From the NCBI GenBank assembly GCA_964353555.1, contig CAYGWM010000071.1, positions 1-21,233 on the forward strand: DNA of 21,233 nucleotides, read 5' to 3'. The notes below the pieces were generated by a model. The model made no database searches. It had not been told where the DNA came from and saw only the letters and a list, made by a program, of their open reading frames with translations. The translations under genes and the position numbers were made by a program. Of this stretch, positions 7,336 through 14,739 are shown in pieces. Position 1 is the first letter of the stretch. Every line of letters begins with the position of its first letter. This stretch comes from PR03 sp964353555. GTDB lineage: Bacteria; Myxococcota_A; UBA9160; PR03.

Positions 7336-8598
7336 TCACCCCCGCGCGCAGGGTAAGCCGGAAGCGAGGCGCACGGCAAGGTTTTCAGGGCGTTGGATGG
7401 GAGAATTGCGATGTCGCTCGCTGAACTCGCCGTTGATCGCCTCGCACAGCGACGCATCGCGGGCGAGATCGTGCACGGTGAGGGACAAAGCCCGCGCGGC
7501 CTCCAGAAGACCGCGCTCACCGGCTTCGCTGGCGACCGCCTGCGCGAAGCTACGGCTGTGGATCTCGACCCCGTCGCCGATCGGGAAGTTCGGGTGGATC
7601 GTCGGCACCACGCGCGACACGTGCGTGATGTCACTCGATCCGATCGCATCGCCCGGGCCGGGCCCCGATTCGGCGAGACCGAGTCGTTCGAGCTGCCGTC
7701 GATAGACGGCCGCGAGCGCGAGGTTCGGCAGCAGCGGCGGTGACGTGCCCGCTTCCCGATTGACGTCGAGCGTCGTGCCGGTCGACATCGCAGCGCCCTG
7801 CGCGCACGCGACGACACGCAGCGCAGCGTCTTCGAGTTCGGCGTCGTCGAGCGCGCGCACCCAGACGCGCGCGGCGGCGTTCTCCGGGATGATGTTGGGC
7901 GCCTTGCCACCGTCGCTGACGATGCCGTGCACGCGCACGCCGCGCGGAAGCTGTTGCCGCAACAGACCGAGCGCGACGAAGAGCGCGATCACGCCGTCGA
8001 GCGCGTTCACGCCGCGCTCCGGATACGCAGCCGCGTGCGCCGCGCGACCGCGGTAGCGGAACTCGAACTTGCGATTGCCGAGGAAGAGCCGGTGCGCGCG
8101 CCGCATCCCGGCTGCGTGCGCCATCAGCGCGACGTCGACGTCCGCGAACGCGCCCGCTTCGACCAGGCGTCGCTTGCCGACGCCGATCTCTTCCGCCGGA
8201 CAGCCGACCACGTGCAGCCGCACGGCGTCTTCGGGAAGCACCGCCGCGAGCGCCGACGCGGCGAGCAGCGTCGCGGGTCCCGACAGACTGTGCCCGCACG
8301 CGTGACCGATCTCCGGCAGCGCATCCATCTCGGCGAGCAGCGCGACGCGCAGCGGCGCAGCGTCGCTGCCATGCACCGCGATGAATGCGGTCTCCATGCC
8401 GGCAACGGGCGCTTCGACGCGAAAACCCAGATCGCTGAGCCAGGCGCGATAGCGCGCGCTCGCCTGGTGCTCTTCGAGTGCGAGTTCCGGATGCGCCGTC
8501 ATCCAGCGGGCGAGCGCAACCGCCTCGTCCGAGCGCGCATCTACCGCAGCGAGCAGCTGCTCGCGCTCGCGCTCCATCGAATCACAGGGAAAGGACAT
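7336..8598 (-). CDS. M20-family metallo-amidohydrolase
   Basis: The 420-residue protein belongs to the M20 amidohydrolases, in the branch that includes aminobenzoyl-glutamate hydrolases and PM20D2-type dipeptidases. Metal-site signatures are GHACGHSL at 98-105 (Cys101, His103), GCPAEEIG at 132-139 (Glu136, Glu137) and MAHAAGM at 159-165 (His161). The inserted dimerisation domain covers about 170-290 (RYRGRAAHAA, AYPERGVNALDGV, NIIPENAAARVWVRA). Near the end are SSDITHVSRVVPTIHP and GDGVEIHSRSF. The Cys in HACGH is typical of the M20D group. The start is the ATG at 8598; Met8 is an alternative, and neither has a strong ribosome site. Substrate cannot be read from sequence; an N-acyl amino acid or peptide conjugate is likely. 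It lies between the PspC gene (32-bp gap) and pcm (3 bp). Confidence 0.9.
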   Translation of the reverse strand: MSFPCDSMEREREQLLAAVDARSDEAVALARWMTAHPELALEEHQASARYRAWLSDLGFRVEAPVAGMETAFIAVHGSDAAPLRVALLAEMDALPEIGHACGHSLSGPATLLAASALAAVLPEDAVRLHVVGCPAEEIGVGKRRLVEAGAFADVDVALMAHAAGMRRAHRLFLGNRKFEFRYRGRAAHAAAYPERGVNALDGVIALFVALGLLRQQLPRGVRVHGIVSDGGKAPNIIPENAAARVWVRALDDAELEDAALRVVACAQGAAMSTGTTLDVNREAGTSPPLLPNLALAAVYRRQLERLGLAESGPGPGDAIGSSDITHVSRVVPTIHPNFPIGDGVEIHSRSFAQAVASEAGERGLLEAARALSLTVHDLARDASLCEAINGEFSERHRNSPIQRPENLAVRLASGLPCARG

Positions 8599-8630
8599 CC
8601 CGTGCCGGATCGGCCAGACGGGCGCCGGGC

Positions 8631-9008
8631 CTAATCGGGACTGGTTCCGTCGCGGATTCCGTCGCGCGGGCCGGGCGCGTCGCCCTCGTCGGGCATCACC
8701 AGCCACAGCACGCCGTAGACCAGCACGAACGGAATGCCGATGGAGAACAGGAAGCCGAGCACGAAGGCGAGCCGAATCAGCGTCACCGAGACGCCGAATT
8801 GATCGGCGAGACCAATGCAGACGCCGGCGATCTTGCGTCCGTCGCGCGGCCGAAACCAGGGATGCGCAAGGCCCGCGAGCGCGCGCGACTCGAGCAGGCT
8901 GCCGCAGTAGCGACACTTGATCGCCTCGGCGCGGATCGCCTCCGCGCAGAACGGGCAGATCTTGGTCCCGGCGCTCGCTTCCAGACTTCGATTCTCTGCT
9001 TCGCTCAT
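8631..9008 (-). CDS. Zinc-ribbon plus PspC-domain membrane protein (copy 1)
   Basis: A 125-residue protein. The N-terminal zinc ribbon has two CxxC knuckles (Cys18/21 and Cys32/35) in CPFCAEAIRAEAIKCRYCG. A PspC domain follows at about 54-107: the amphipathic segment RKIAGVCIGLADQFGVSV, then a helix at about 78-105 ending in YGVLWLVMP. PspC domains act in phage-shock-type envelope stress responses, often binding partners at the inner membrane. The ATG overlaps the stop of the anti-sigma gene as ATGA, so it is the last member of a coupled set. It resembles the protein at 9999-10433 in both domains, indicating a duplication on either side of the sigma/anti-sigma pair. Confidence 0.88.
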   Translation of the reverse strand: MSEAENRSLEASAGTKICPFCAEAIRAEAIKCRYCGSLLESRALAGLAHPWFRPRDGRKIAGVCIGLADQFGVSVTLIRLAFVLGFLFSIGIPFVLVYGVLWLVMPDEGDAPGPRDGIRDGTSPD

Positions 9009-9502
9009 GCCCACTCCAGTAGCGCTCGCCGCCGCCATGCGACGACGAGCGGAATCGATCCGTAGAGCGCGCCGACGCCCAGCGCGAACGAAGCGAGGTA
9101 GCCAAAGCCGAGTCCCATCAGGATCGGTTCGGGCACCCACGACGCGAGCAGCCAGCCAAAGCTCTCGACCACCAGATACGCCTGCGCGACCACCAGTGGC
9201 AACGCGAGCATCGCGACCGCAAGCGCCGCGGCGAGTTCGCGCCCGAAGCCGTGCGGACGCGCGCGCGCTCGCAGCGCCCGCGTAGCGCGTTGCTGCGCGC
9301 TCGCGACGACGGACGCGCGCACCGGCGATAGCGACAGCGCGGCAAACTCCGCATCGAGCGCGCGCAAGAACGCGAGGTGGGCGCCGCAGCTTTCGCACGA
9401 CGCAGCGTGCGCGAGCGGCTCCGGCGCCGCGCCATCCCCCGTTGCGAGAGCGCGCGCGAGCGCACGTTCGTCGAGCTGCTGCTGGAACTCGTCGCAGTTC
9501 AT
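9005..9502 (-). CDS. Membrane anti-sigma factor with zf-HC2-like motif
   Basis: The 165-residue protein has the layout of a ZAS-type anti-sigma factor. MNCDEFQQQLDE at the start, with Cys3, leads to HAASCESC at 32-39, giving the HxxxCxxC zinc motif. A basic linker (about 62-88) follows, then two predicted membrane segments at about 90-112 and 127-156. The cytoplasmic N-terminal zinc domain would hold the sigma factor encoded immediately upstream. The ATG overlaps the sigma stop by four bases, as is common for such pairs. The extracytoplasmic portion between the helices is very short, so the signal is likely to be sensed in the membrane or through a partner such as the PspC proteins (inference). 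Confidence 0.85.
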   Translation of the reverse strand: MNCDEFQQQLDERALARALATGDGAAPEPLAHAASCESCGAHLAFLRALDAEFAALSLSPVRASVVASAQQRATRALRARARPHGFGRELAAALAVAMLALPLVVAQAYLVVESFGWLLASWVPEPILMGLGFGYLASFALGVGALYGSIPLVVAWRRRALLEWA

Positions 9503-10020
9503 GTCGTCTCCCAGTTCCGCCGCAGCTCGCGAAGCGCGCCGTGCAGGCGACTCTTCACGGTGCCACGCGGGATGCCGAGCGCATCCGCCATCTCCGCTTC
9601 GTCGAGGCCGTCGAAGTAGCGCAGCACCAACACCTCGCGCAGTCGCTCGGGCAGCCGTGCGAGCCGCTCGCGGATGTCGATGCGCTCGACCGGGCGAAAC
9701 GTCATGGCCGGCTCGCCCGCTCCGACGTTGCCCTGCTGCACCGCCCGCAGCCGCACCGCGCGACGGCGGTGGAGATCGCGCGCGAGATTCGCCGCAATCC
9801 CGTAGAGCCACGGCCGCACCAGGCGCGCGGCGTCGAAGCTGCGCGCGCCCCGCGCCACGCGCATCCAGGTGTCCTGCAACAGGTCGTCCGCATCGTCGCG
9901 ATCGCCGGTCACGCGGGTCAAGAAGGCGTGGATGCGCGCCGCGTAGCGTTCCACGAGCGATGCGAGTGCGCGCTCGTCGCCCTGCCCTACGGCTCGCATC
10001 AGCTCCTCGTCGGACGCCAT
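9499..10020 (-). CDS. ECF-type RNA polymerase sigma factor
   Basis: A 173-residue sigma-70 family protein containing only regions 2 and 4, the mark of extracytoplasmic-function sigma factors. Region 2 covers about 20-88 (LVERYAARIHAFLTRVTGD, DDADDLLQDTWMRV, RPWLYGIAANLARDLHRR). Region 4 covers about 115-168 (RLARLPERLREVLVLRYF, EAEMADALGIPRGTVKSRL), with the helix-turn-helix near the end. It overlaps the upstream PspC gene by 22 bp and the anti-sigma gene by 4 bp. A candidate promoter of ECF type lies before the first gene of the set, so it may activate its own operon. Its target genes elsewhere are unknown. Confidence 0.95.
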   Translation of the reverse strand: MASDEELMRAVGQGDERALASLVERYAARIHAFLTRVTGDRDDADDLLQDTWMRVARGARSFDAARLVRPWLYGIAANLARDLHRRRAVRLRAVQQGNVGAGEPAMTFRPVERIDIRERLARLPERLREVLVLRYFDGLDEAEMADALGIPRGTVKSRLHGALRELRRNWETT

Positions 10021-10433
10021 TCGCCGGAGGATCCCTGACGATTCGAGTCATCGGCAGGGCGCACTCCGCTCGCGTCACTGCGGTCGCGCGACCCGTCGCT
10101 GCCGAGCAGCGTGCGCGCGGCCGCCACCACGCGATCGACCCCCGAGCGTCCACCGGGCTGATTCGGCAGCACGAGCCACAGCACACCGTAGATCACGACG
10201 CCAAAGCCGTGCAGCAACGTGAAGAGCACGAATCCAGCGCGCACCGCAGTCACGGGAATCGCCATGTGATGGGCGATCGCCGCGCAGACGCCGGCGATGC
10301 GGCGGTCGGGATGACCGCGATGCCACTCGGCGGGATCGCGGAAGCCGCCGGTGACGCGACTGCCGCAATAGCGGCACTTGATCGCTTCTGCGTGGATCTG
10401 CTCGGCGCAATAGGGACAAGCTCGGGTCGACAT
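9999..10433 (-). CDS. Zinc-ribbon plus PspC-domain membrane protein (copy 2), first gene of ECF operon
   Basis: A 144-residue protein with the same plan as the gene at 8631-9008. A zinc ribbon has Cys6/9 and Cys20/23 (CPYCAEQIHAEAIKCRYCG). The PspC domain covers about 40-92 (DRRIAGVCAAIAHHMAIPV, then a helix ending in YGVLWLVLP). The C-terminal tail of about 50 residues is polar, Ser/Asp/Arg-rich and probably disordered. The ATG at 10433 has AGGAGA five bases upstream, a strong ribosome site that decides the start over the longer frame. It opens the sigma/anti-sigma operon and overlaps the sigma gene by 22 bp. A sensory or anchoring role for the sigma system is likely but inferred. Confidence 0.88.
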   Translation of the reverse strand: MSTRACPYCAEQIHAEAIKCRYCGSRVTGGFRDPAEWHRGHPDRRIAGVCAAIAHHMAIPVTAVRAGFVLFTLLHGFGVVIYGVLWLVLPNQPGGRSGVDRVVAAARTLLGSDGSRDRSDASGVRPADDSNRQGSSGEWRPTRS

Positions 10434-10462
10434 GGTTCTCCTTGCGGGCGCTGTTTCGCCTG

Positions 10463-10493
10463 TTTCTACGCGCGAGCCTGTGAGGAGGTTCAC
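10463..10493 (-). promoter_or_regulatory. Candidate ECF-type promoter of the sigma/anti-sigma operon
   Basis: On the minus strand GTGAACC (10493-10487) is followed after exactly 16 bases by CGTAGAAA (from 10470 down). ECF promoters commonly pair a GAAC-type -35 element with a CGT-containing -10 element at about 16-17 bases. The -10 element ends about 30 bases before the ATG of the first operon gene. This suggests autoregulation, but it is pattern matching by eye. Confidence 0.42.
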
Positions 10494-10540
10494 AATCGTT
10501 TGGATGACAGCCTCATGCCCCAGGGATAGCGTCGCCGCCG

Positions 10541-11494
10541 ATGATCGGACCGCGACTCGTCTCGACCTTCTCGATCGTCGCGCGCGACGCCGCGAGCGGC
10601 GACTTCGGTGTGGCGGTGCAGTCGCGGCACTTCAACGTCGGAGCGGACGTGCCATGGGCGGAGGCGGGCATCGGAGCCGTCGCAACCCAGGCCTTCGTAG
10701 AGATCGGATACGGACCCCGGGCGCTCGATCTGCTGCGCGCGGGTGTGGGCGCGAAGCAGGCCCTCGATCGGCTGCTGGCGGCCGATCCGGCCGCTGCGAT
10801 CCGGCAGGTTGCGGTGGTCGATGCGCAGGGCGACGTCGCCGTACACACCGGCGAAGGCTGTATCCCGTTCGCAGCACACCGTGTGGGCGACGGCTTCACG
10901 GTGCAGGGCAACCTGCTCGCTACGGATCGCGTCTGCGACGCGATGGCGCGCGCCTTCGAGCGCGCACAGGGCGCATTCCCGTCGCGACTCGTCGCGGCTC
11001 TCGAAGCCGGCGAGGCAGCCGGTGGCGACGCGCGAGGCCGCGAGTCGGCGGCGCTCATCGTGGTGCGATCGGTGTCGGAGAGCGAACCATGGCGCAATCG
11101 CGCCGTCGATCTGCGCGTCGAAAATCACCGCAAGCCGATCGACGAAGTGCAGCGACTCCTCCGCATCCACCAGGCATTCTCCGCGCTCGACGACGCGGCG
11201 CGTGCGCTCGGCGAGGGGCGCATCGACGACGCGCGCGCGCTCGCCGCCGAGGCGTTGCGCCGCGGCAGGGCACACGACGAGGTTTCGTTCTGGGTCGGCA
11301 TCATCCTTGCGCGCCTCGGCGACGAGGATGCCGGCGTACGCGCGCTGCGCAGCGCGTTGCGACGCAATGCGCGCTTGCGCTCGGTGTTGTCGCGGCTGCC
11401 GGCTGCGTATCGGCCGCCCGAAACCGTGTTGCGACGCGTGCTCCTTCGGCACGAACTCCGGCGCTTGCAACCCAGCACCACCGCTTCGAGCTGA
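10541..11494 (+). CDS. DUF1028-family protein (Ntn-hydrolase superfamily)
   Basis: The 317-residue protein has an N-terminal DUF1028 domain (about 6-210), placed by homology in the Ntn-hydrolase superfamily. Visible signatures are STFSIVARDAASGDFGVAVQS at 8-28 (in part), AGIGAVATQAFVEIGYGPRA at about 42-61, and QGNLLATDRVCDAM near 122-135. The C-terminal third (about 215-300) is helical and repeat-like, Ala/Arg/Leu-rich with a TPR-like rhythm, and ends in the conserved-looking YRPPE. No enzymatic activity is established for this family to my knowledge. The ATG has only a weak CAGGGA about 14 bases upstream, so the start is moderately uncertain. It is divergent from the ECF operon and nearly abuts the kinase-like gene, convergently. 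Confidence 0.85.
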   Translation: MIGPRLVSTFSIVARDAASGDFGVAVQSRHFNVGADVPWAEAGIGAVATQAFVEIGYGPRALDLLRAGVGAKQALDRLLAADPAAAIRQVAVVDAQGDVAVHTGEGCIPFAAHRVGDGFTVQGNLLATDRVCDAMARAFERAQGAFPSRLVAALEAGEAAGGDARGRESAALIVVRSVSESEPWRNRAVDLRVENHRKPIDEVQRLLRIHQAFSALDDAARALGEGRIDDARALAAEALRRGRAHDEVSFWVGIILARLGDEDAGVRALRSALRRNARLRSVLSRLPAAYRPPETVLRRVLLRHELRRLQPSTTASS

Positions 11495-11504
11495 AGCGCG
11501 GCGA

Positions 11505-12164
11505 CTACAGCGGAAAGCGGCGGCGCAGCGCATCGACGGCGAGCGCGGCCGCGGCTTCGATCGACAGCGCCTCGGTATTCAGCACCAGGTCGTAGTGGGT
11601 GAGATCTTCGGCGGCGATGCCGAAGCGCTCGCGCAGCGCCGCGCGGCGTGCGCCGTCCGCACACGCGACGCAGGCGGCGGCCTCCGCGAGCGGAATCTGC
11701 TGCGCCTCTGCGGTGCGTTCGGCGCGCACGGACTCGGGCGCCACGACGAGCACGCGCAGCGCGCGCGCCGGCGGCAGAATCGACGCGGCGCCGCGACCGA
11801 GCACCACCGCCATGCCACGCTCGCCGAGTGTCGCGACCACGCGCACCAGGCCGGCCGGCGCTGCGGGAGCGCGCGCCATCACGCTCGCGACGCGCGCCTC
11901 GATCGCAGCGCGCTGCGCAGCATCGAGACCCTCAGCCAGGCGCGCACCGAGTTCCGGTTCCGCGCCGAGTCGATCGATCGACTCGGCGCCGAAGAGCCCA
12001 TAGTCGAGCCACTCGGCGACGCGCAACGCCACCTCGTCGCCGTACGCCCCGGCCCAGCGCGAGACCGCCACGAGCGGGCCGCGTGGCTGCGGCATGCCAG
12101 CGCCGCCCTCGATCTGCCAGCGCCTTGCCTGTCGATCGAGCAGGTTCGCGAGTGACGATTCCAA
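11505..12164 (-). CDS. Cytidylate-kinase-like family protein
   Basis: A P-loop-superfamily relative of cytidylate kinase (219 residues from this start). The N-terminal helix ending RQARRWQIE at 11-19 resembles the lead-in of this family. The nucleotide-binding region reads VAVSRWAGAYGDEVALRVAE at 32-51, in place of a canonical GxxGxGKS loop. Later stretches are LGERGMAVVLGRGAASIL at about 129-146, LRVLVVAPESVRAER and the C-terminal YDLVLNTEALSIEAAA. The frame is open to an ATG at 12332, but that extension is Pro/Arg-rich and collides with the divergent CBS gene. A TTG at 12164 with GGGGGGA a few bases upstream is a better start. Substrate and activity are uncertain; these proteins are often annotated only by family. 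Confidence 0.78.
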   Translation of the reverse strand: MESSLANLLDRQARRWQIEGGAGMPQPRGPLVAVSRWAGAYGDEVALRVAEWLDYGLFGAESIDRLGAEPELGARLAEGLDAAQRAAIEARVASVMARAPAAPAGLVRVVATLGERGMAVVLGRGAASILPPARALRVLVVAPESVRAERTAEAQQIPLAEAAACVACADGARRAALRERFGIAAEDLTHYDLVLNTEALSIEAAAALAVDALRRRFPL

Positions 12165-12330
12165 CTGGATCCCCCCAAACGGGGCGCAAGGTACCGCGGC
12201 GCGCGTTTGCGTCGCGTTTGGCACCGGTCGAGTCCCGCGGGAACGCGGAAAATGGCGAGTCGTCATGAAGGGGCTTCTCGGCAGCGGGGCCGCGGGAGTA
12301 TTCTGGGCGCAGTCCATCGAAGGGGATGCC

Positions 12331-12897
12331 ATGAGTCAGCGAATCGATCGGCCCGACGACGAGTTCCTCGACGACCCCTATTTCGAATCCGAGCGAAAGG
12401 CGGCTCCCACTGGCGTCTTCGACGCCTCGCTGTTGCGACAGTCGGTGCGCGCGCTGCCCGCCCGCCACCCGCTGCTCTTCGCGCCGCACCACACCGTGGC
12501 CGAGGCGATGCGCGCGATGCAGAAGGAGCATCGCGGCTGTGTGGTCGTGACCGAGGACGGCTCGCCCGACACGCGCGTGCTCGGCATCTTCACCGAACGC
12601 GACGTGCTGTTCCGCATCATCGATCGCGGCCAGAACCCGACCCGGCTGCCGCTCGCGGAGGTGATGACCCGCGAGCCGGAATGCCTGCCCATCGAAGCGA
12701 GCGTCGCCTGGGTGCTCAACAAGATGAGCGTCGGTGGCTTCCGCCACATTCCGGTCGTGGACAAGCAGGGACACCCGGTCTTCGTGGTGTCGGTGCGCGA
12801 CGTGGTCGAGCTGCTCGTCGAACGCTTCCCGCGCGAGGTTCTCAATCTGCCACCGATCTGGGGCGGCGACGTGACGCGCGCACGCGAAGGCGCTTAG
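12331..12897 (+). CDS. CBS-domain protein with N-terminal extension
   Basis: A 188-residue protein with two CBS domains. An acidic, probably flexible N-terminus (about 1-40, including DDEFLDDPYFESE) precedes CBS1 at about 45-103 (HHTVAEAMRAMQKEHRGCVV, VLGIFTERDVLFRII) and CBS2 at about 108-170 (EVMTREPECLPIEASVAW, FRHIPVVDKQGHPVFVVSVR). The tail VLNLPPIWGGDV follows. The ATG at 12331 has AAGGGGA seven bases upstream, better than the earlier in-frame starts. It is divergent from the kinase-like gene with 166 bp between them. Such proteins usually sense adenine nucleotides; no partner domain is attached. Confidence 0.87.
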   Translation: MSQRIDRPDDEFLDDPYFESERKAAPTGVFDASLLRQSVRALPARHPLLFAPHHTVAEAMRAMQKEHRGCVVVTEDGSPDTRVLGIFTERDVLFRIIDRGQNPTRLPLAEVMTREPECLPIEASVAWVLNKMSVGGFRHIPVVDKQGHPVFVVSVRDVVELLVERFPREVLNLPPIWGGDVTRAREGA

Positions 12898-12958
12898 CAG
12901 GCCGCTAGCGAGGCGCCGGCGCGGGCTGCACAGCAGCAGGCTAGCGTTCGCGCTGACG

Positions 12959-13606
12959 ATGCTGCCGAATCGCGATGCTGTGGCTGCCGTTCGAGCGCTG
13001 CGCGACGAGGACATCGGGTCGCGCGCGGGCGTGCTCGCGCGCGCCTTCGCGAGCGATCCCGTCTATCGATACATCCACCCGGACGATCGCGAGTGGGCTC
13101 GCGTGGGACCACGATTCTTCCGAATCCTGCTCCGTCATTTCTCGATCCACGCAATGGTGTCGACGCCGGGCGCGGGGGGAGCGGTTGCGATCTGGACGCC
13201 GCCCGAGCCGCGTCCCCCCGGTGGTCTCGCGCGCTTGCGTTTCACGCTGCGCATCAGCGCTCTGCTCGGGCACCGGATCGCGCGCGGCGCGCGCGTCGGA
13301 ACGGCGCTCGAGAGTCTGCACAGTGAGGAGCCACACTGGTACCTGGCGCTTCTCGGGACCGACCCCGAAGCGCAGCGCCACGGACTCGCGTCGAGCCTGC
13401 TGGCGCCGATCCTGTCGCGCTGCGACGCGGCCGGGCTGCCGGCGCATCTCGAGACCGCCACCGAGTCCAACCTCGCCTTCTACGGCGCCCGTGGCTTCGA
13501 GGTGGTCGGGGAAGCGCGCGTCGCGGGCGGCGGGCCGCGGCTTTGGGGGCTCCGCCGCGCGCCGCTCGCCGGCCCGTCGCGCGATCCCCTCCGCGATAGT
13601 GTCTAA
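12959..13606 (+). CDS. GNAT-family N-acetyltransferase
   Basis: The 215-residue protein has a GNAT fold. VRALRDEDIGSRAGVLARAF at 11-30 is the usual first strand and helix. The acetyl-CoA loop is LLGTDPEAQRHGLASSLL at 131-148, where QRHGLA is the Q/RxxGxG/A motif with the last Gly replaced by Ala. ETATESNLAFYGARGF at 165-180 is the typical motif B (N...FY...GF). Between the first part and the loop is a Pro-rich stretch, IWTPPEPRPPGG at 79-90, seen in a subgroup of GNATs of unknown substrate. The ATG has no strong ribosome site. Its 3' end overlaps an inverted repeat that precedes the next gene. Confidence 0.85.
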   Translation: MLPNRDAVAAVRALRDEDIGSRAGVLARAFASDPVYRYIHPDDREWARVGPRFFRILLRHFSIHAMVSTPGAGGAVAIWTPPEPRPPGGLARLRFTLRISALLGHRIARGARVGTALESLHSEEPHWYLALLGTDPEAQRHGLASSLLAPILSRCDAAGLPAHLETATESNLAFYGARGFEVVGEARVAGGGPRLWGLRRAPLAGPSRDPLRDSV

Positions 13607-13616
13607 TGGCCACTAT
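13596..13616. promoter_or_regulatory. Inverted repeat upstream of the candidate toxin-antitoxin pair
   Basis: ATAGTG (13596-13601) and CACTAT (13611-13616) form a perfect six-base inverted repeat with a nine-base spacer. The right arm overlaps TATGCT (13614-13619), a possible -10 element, 30 bases before the GTG start at 13649. No convincing -35 element is visible. It could be an operator for autoregulation of the following two genes. Six-base arms occur by chance, so confidence is modest. Confidence 0.3.
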
Positions 13617-13648
13617 GCTACGTTCCGATCGAACCGGGAGGAGTGACC

Positions 13649-14176
13649 GTGGCATACCTCGTCCGTCGAGCAGGCAAACGCTTCGACCTGCGCGAGGCGA
13701 TCGCGACGCCCGACGGGCCCCGCTCGCGCACACTGACGACATTCCGCGCGCCGCTGACGCCCGAGGTGCTGGAGCGCGCCGCCGCGCGCGCCACGCGCCG
13801 CTTCGACCGCGCCGCGATTCTCGCGCGGGCAGCAGACCTCGGCATCGCAACGACCGAGCGCCGCGAGGATCGCGCGGCCCGCGAAGTGCTCGCGCTGCTG
13901 CGCGCCGGCGCCGCGATCGACCCGGTACTCGTCACGGTGCTGCGCGACGCGCTCGCGCAGGCGGCGGCTGCGCCCGTACCGGAGCGGCTCGCCGAAGTCG
14001 CCGACTGGGTCGGTGCGCCGATCGAGCGTCGCGGCGCTGCGGTGCGCGACCTGCTGCGTCTCTCGGATCGCATCGTGCGCGCGCGCGGCGTCGTGCGCAG
14101 CAAGCCGAAGGTCGAGTTCCCGCGCTTCTCGTCGCGCCGGAAGCAGCGTCGCGTCGATGCCGCTCGCACTCGATGA
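13649..14176 (+). CDS. Unrecognised basic protein; possible antitoxin for the next gene
   Basis: I do not recognise a family. The protein has 175 residues and is rich in Arg and Ala. A start region AYLVRRAGKRFDLREAIATP with the look of a small beta-hairpin is followed by a largely helical body. This contains a repeated Ala/Arg helix pattern at about 36-65 and 75-110, and a very basic tail (about 145-175: RSKPKVEFPRF, SSRRKQRR). Two GTG starts are possible. The one at 13649 has GGAGG seven bases upstream, while the one at 13643 directly abuts that site, so 13649 is preferred. It overlaps the nucleotidyltransferase gene by 20 bp, so the two are coupled. The position first in such a pair fits an antitoxin or RNA/DNA-binding partner, but this rests on context only. 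Confidence 0.7.
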   Translation: MAYLVRRAGKRFDLREAIATPDGPRSRTLTTFRAPLTPEVLERAAARATRRFDRAAILARAADLGIATTERREDRAAREVLALLRAGAAIDPVLVTVLRDALAQAAAAPVPERLAEVADWVGAPIERRGAAVRDLLRLSDRIVRARGVVRSKPKVEFPRFSSRRKQRRVDAARTR

Positions 14177-14720
14177 GAAGGTGGCAGCGCTCGCACACGC
14201 GCTGACCACCGCGAGCATCCCGCACGCGTTCGGCGGCGCGCTGGCACTCGGCTACTACGCCGCCCCGCGCGGCACCCACGACATCGATCTAAACATATTC
14301 GTGTCCGTCGCGCACAGCGAACGCGTGCTCGAGACACTCGCGGAACTCGGCGTCGCCGCCACGGGAACCTCCAAAGTGCGCGAGGTGCGCGAGCGCGGAC
14401 AGGTTCGCGTGTACTGGGAACACACTCCGCTCGATCTGTTCTTCTCGTACGACCCGCTCCACGACCGCTGCGCCGAGCGTGCCCGTCTCGTCCCCTTCGG
14501 CGACGGCGTGACGCTGTCGATCCTGTCCGCCGAGGATCTGACGATCTTCAAGGTGATCTTCGACCGCACGAAGGACTGGAGCGACATCGAGGAAATGCTC
14601 TACGCACTCGGCGCCGACTTCGATACGGCCTACGCGCTGCTGTGGCTACGTCGCATCCTCGAAGCCGAGGACGCGCGGCTGCTGCGGATCGAGGAACTGC
14701 TGCGTCGACCCCATGCGTGA
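14157..14720 (+). CDS. MNT/AbiEii-type nucleotidyltransferase, candidate toxin
   Basis: The 187-residue protein has the core of a polymerase-beta-type nucleotidyltransferase. FGGALALGYY at 25-34 supplies the GG turn, and RGTHDIDLNIFV at 38-49 supplies the two catalytic aspartates (Asp42, Asp44). PLDLFFSYDP at 91-100 supplies the likely third (Asp93). SAEDLTIFKVIFDRTKDWSDIEEML at about 124-148 (helical, with the conserved Lys/Asp pattern) is typical of the AbiEii/MenT-like toxin families, which modify tRNA 3' ends or proteins. All key residues are present, so it should be active. The ATG lies inside the upstream gene, so translation is coupled. A plain housekeeping nucleotidyltransferase cannot be ruled out, but size and pairing favour a toxin-antitoxin or abortive-infection role. 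Confidence 0.82.
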   Translation: MPLALDEKVAALAHALTTASIPHAFGGALALGYYAAPRGTHDIDLNIFVSVAHSERVLETLAELGVAATGTSKVREVRERGQVRVYWEHTPLDLFFSYDPLHDRCAERARLVPFGDGVTLSILSAEDLTIFKVIFDRTKDWSDIEEMLYALGADFDTAYALLWLRRILEAEDARLLRIEELLRRPHA

Positions 14721-14739
14721 GTCGAAGCAGATGCGCTAC

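Noticed and set aside
12165..12332. A 56-residue N-terminal extension of the cytidylate-kinase-like protein from the ATG at 12332
   Set aside because: The extension is Pro/Arg-rich, unlike the family, and would run to the start of the divergent CBS gene; the TTG at 12164 has a better ribosome site.
12898..12958. Repeated GCTAGCG and small GCTGC/GCAGC hairpin between the CBS and GNAT genes
   Set aside because: The arms are short and the sequence is GC-rich; it does not rise above chance for a terminator or operator.
11932..13014. A 360-codon minus-strand frame across the second CBS gene
   Set aside because: It covers the CBS gene and its upstream region without any recognisable motif, while the plus strand has two clear CBS domains and a ribosome site.
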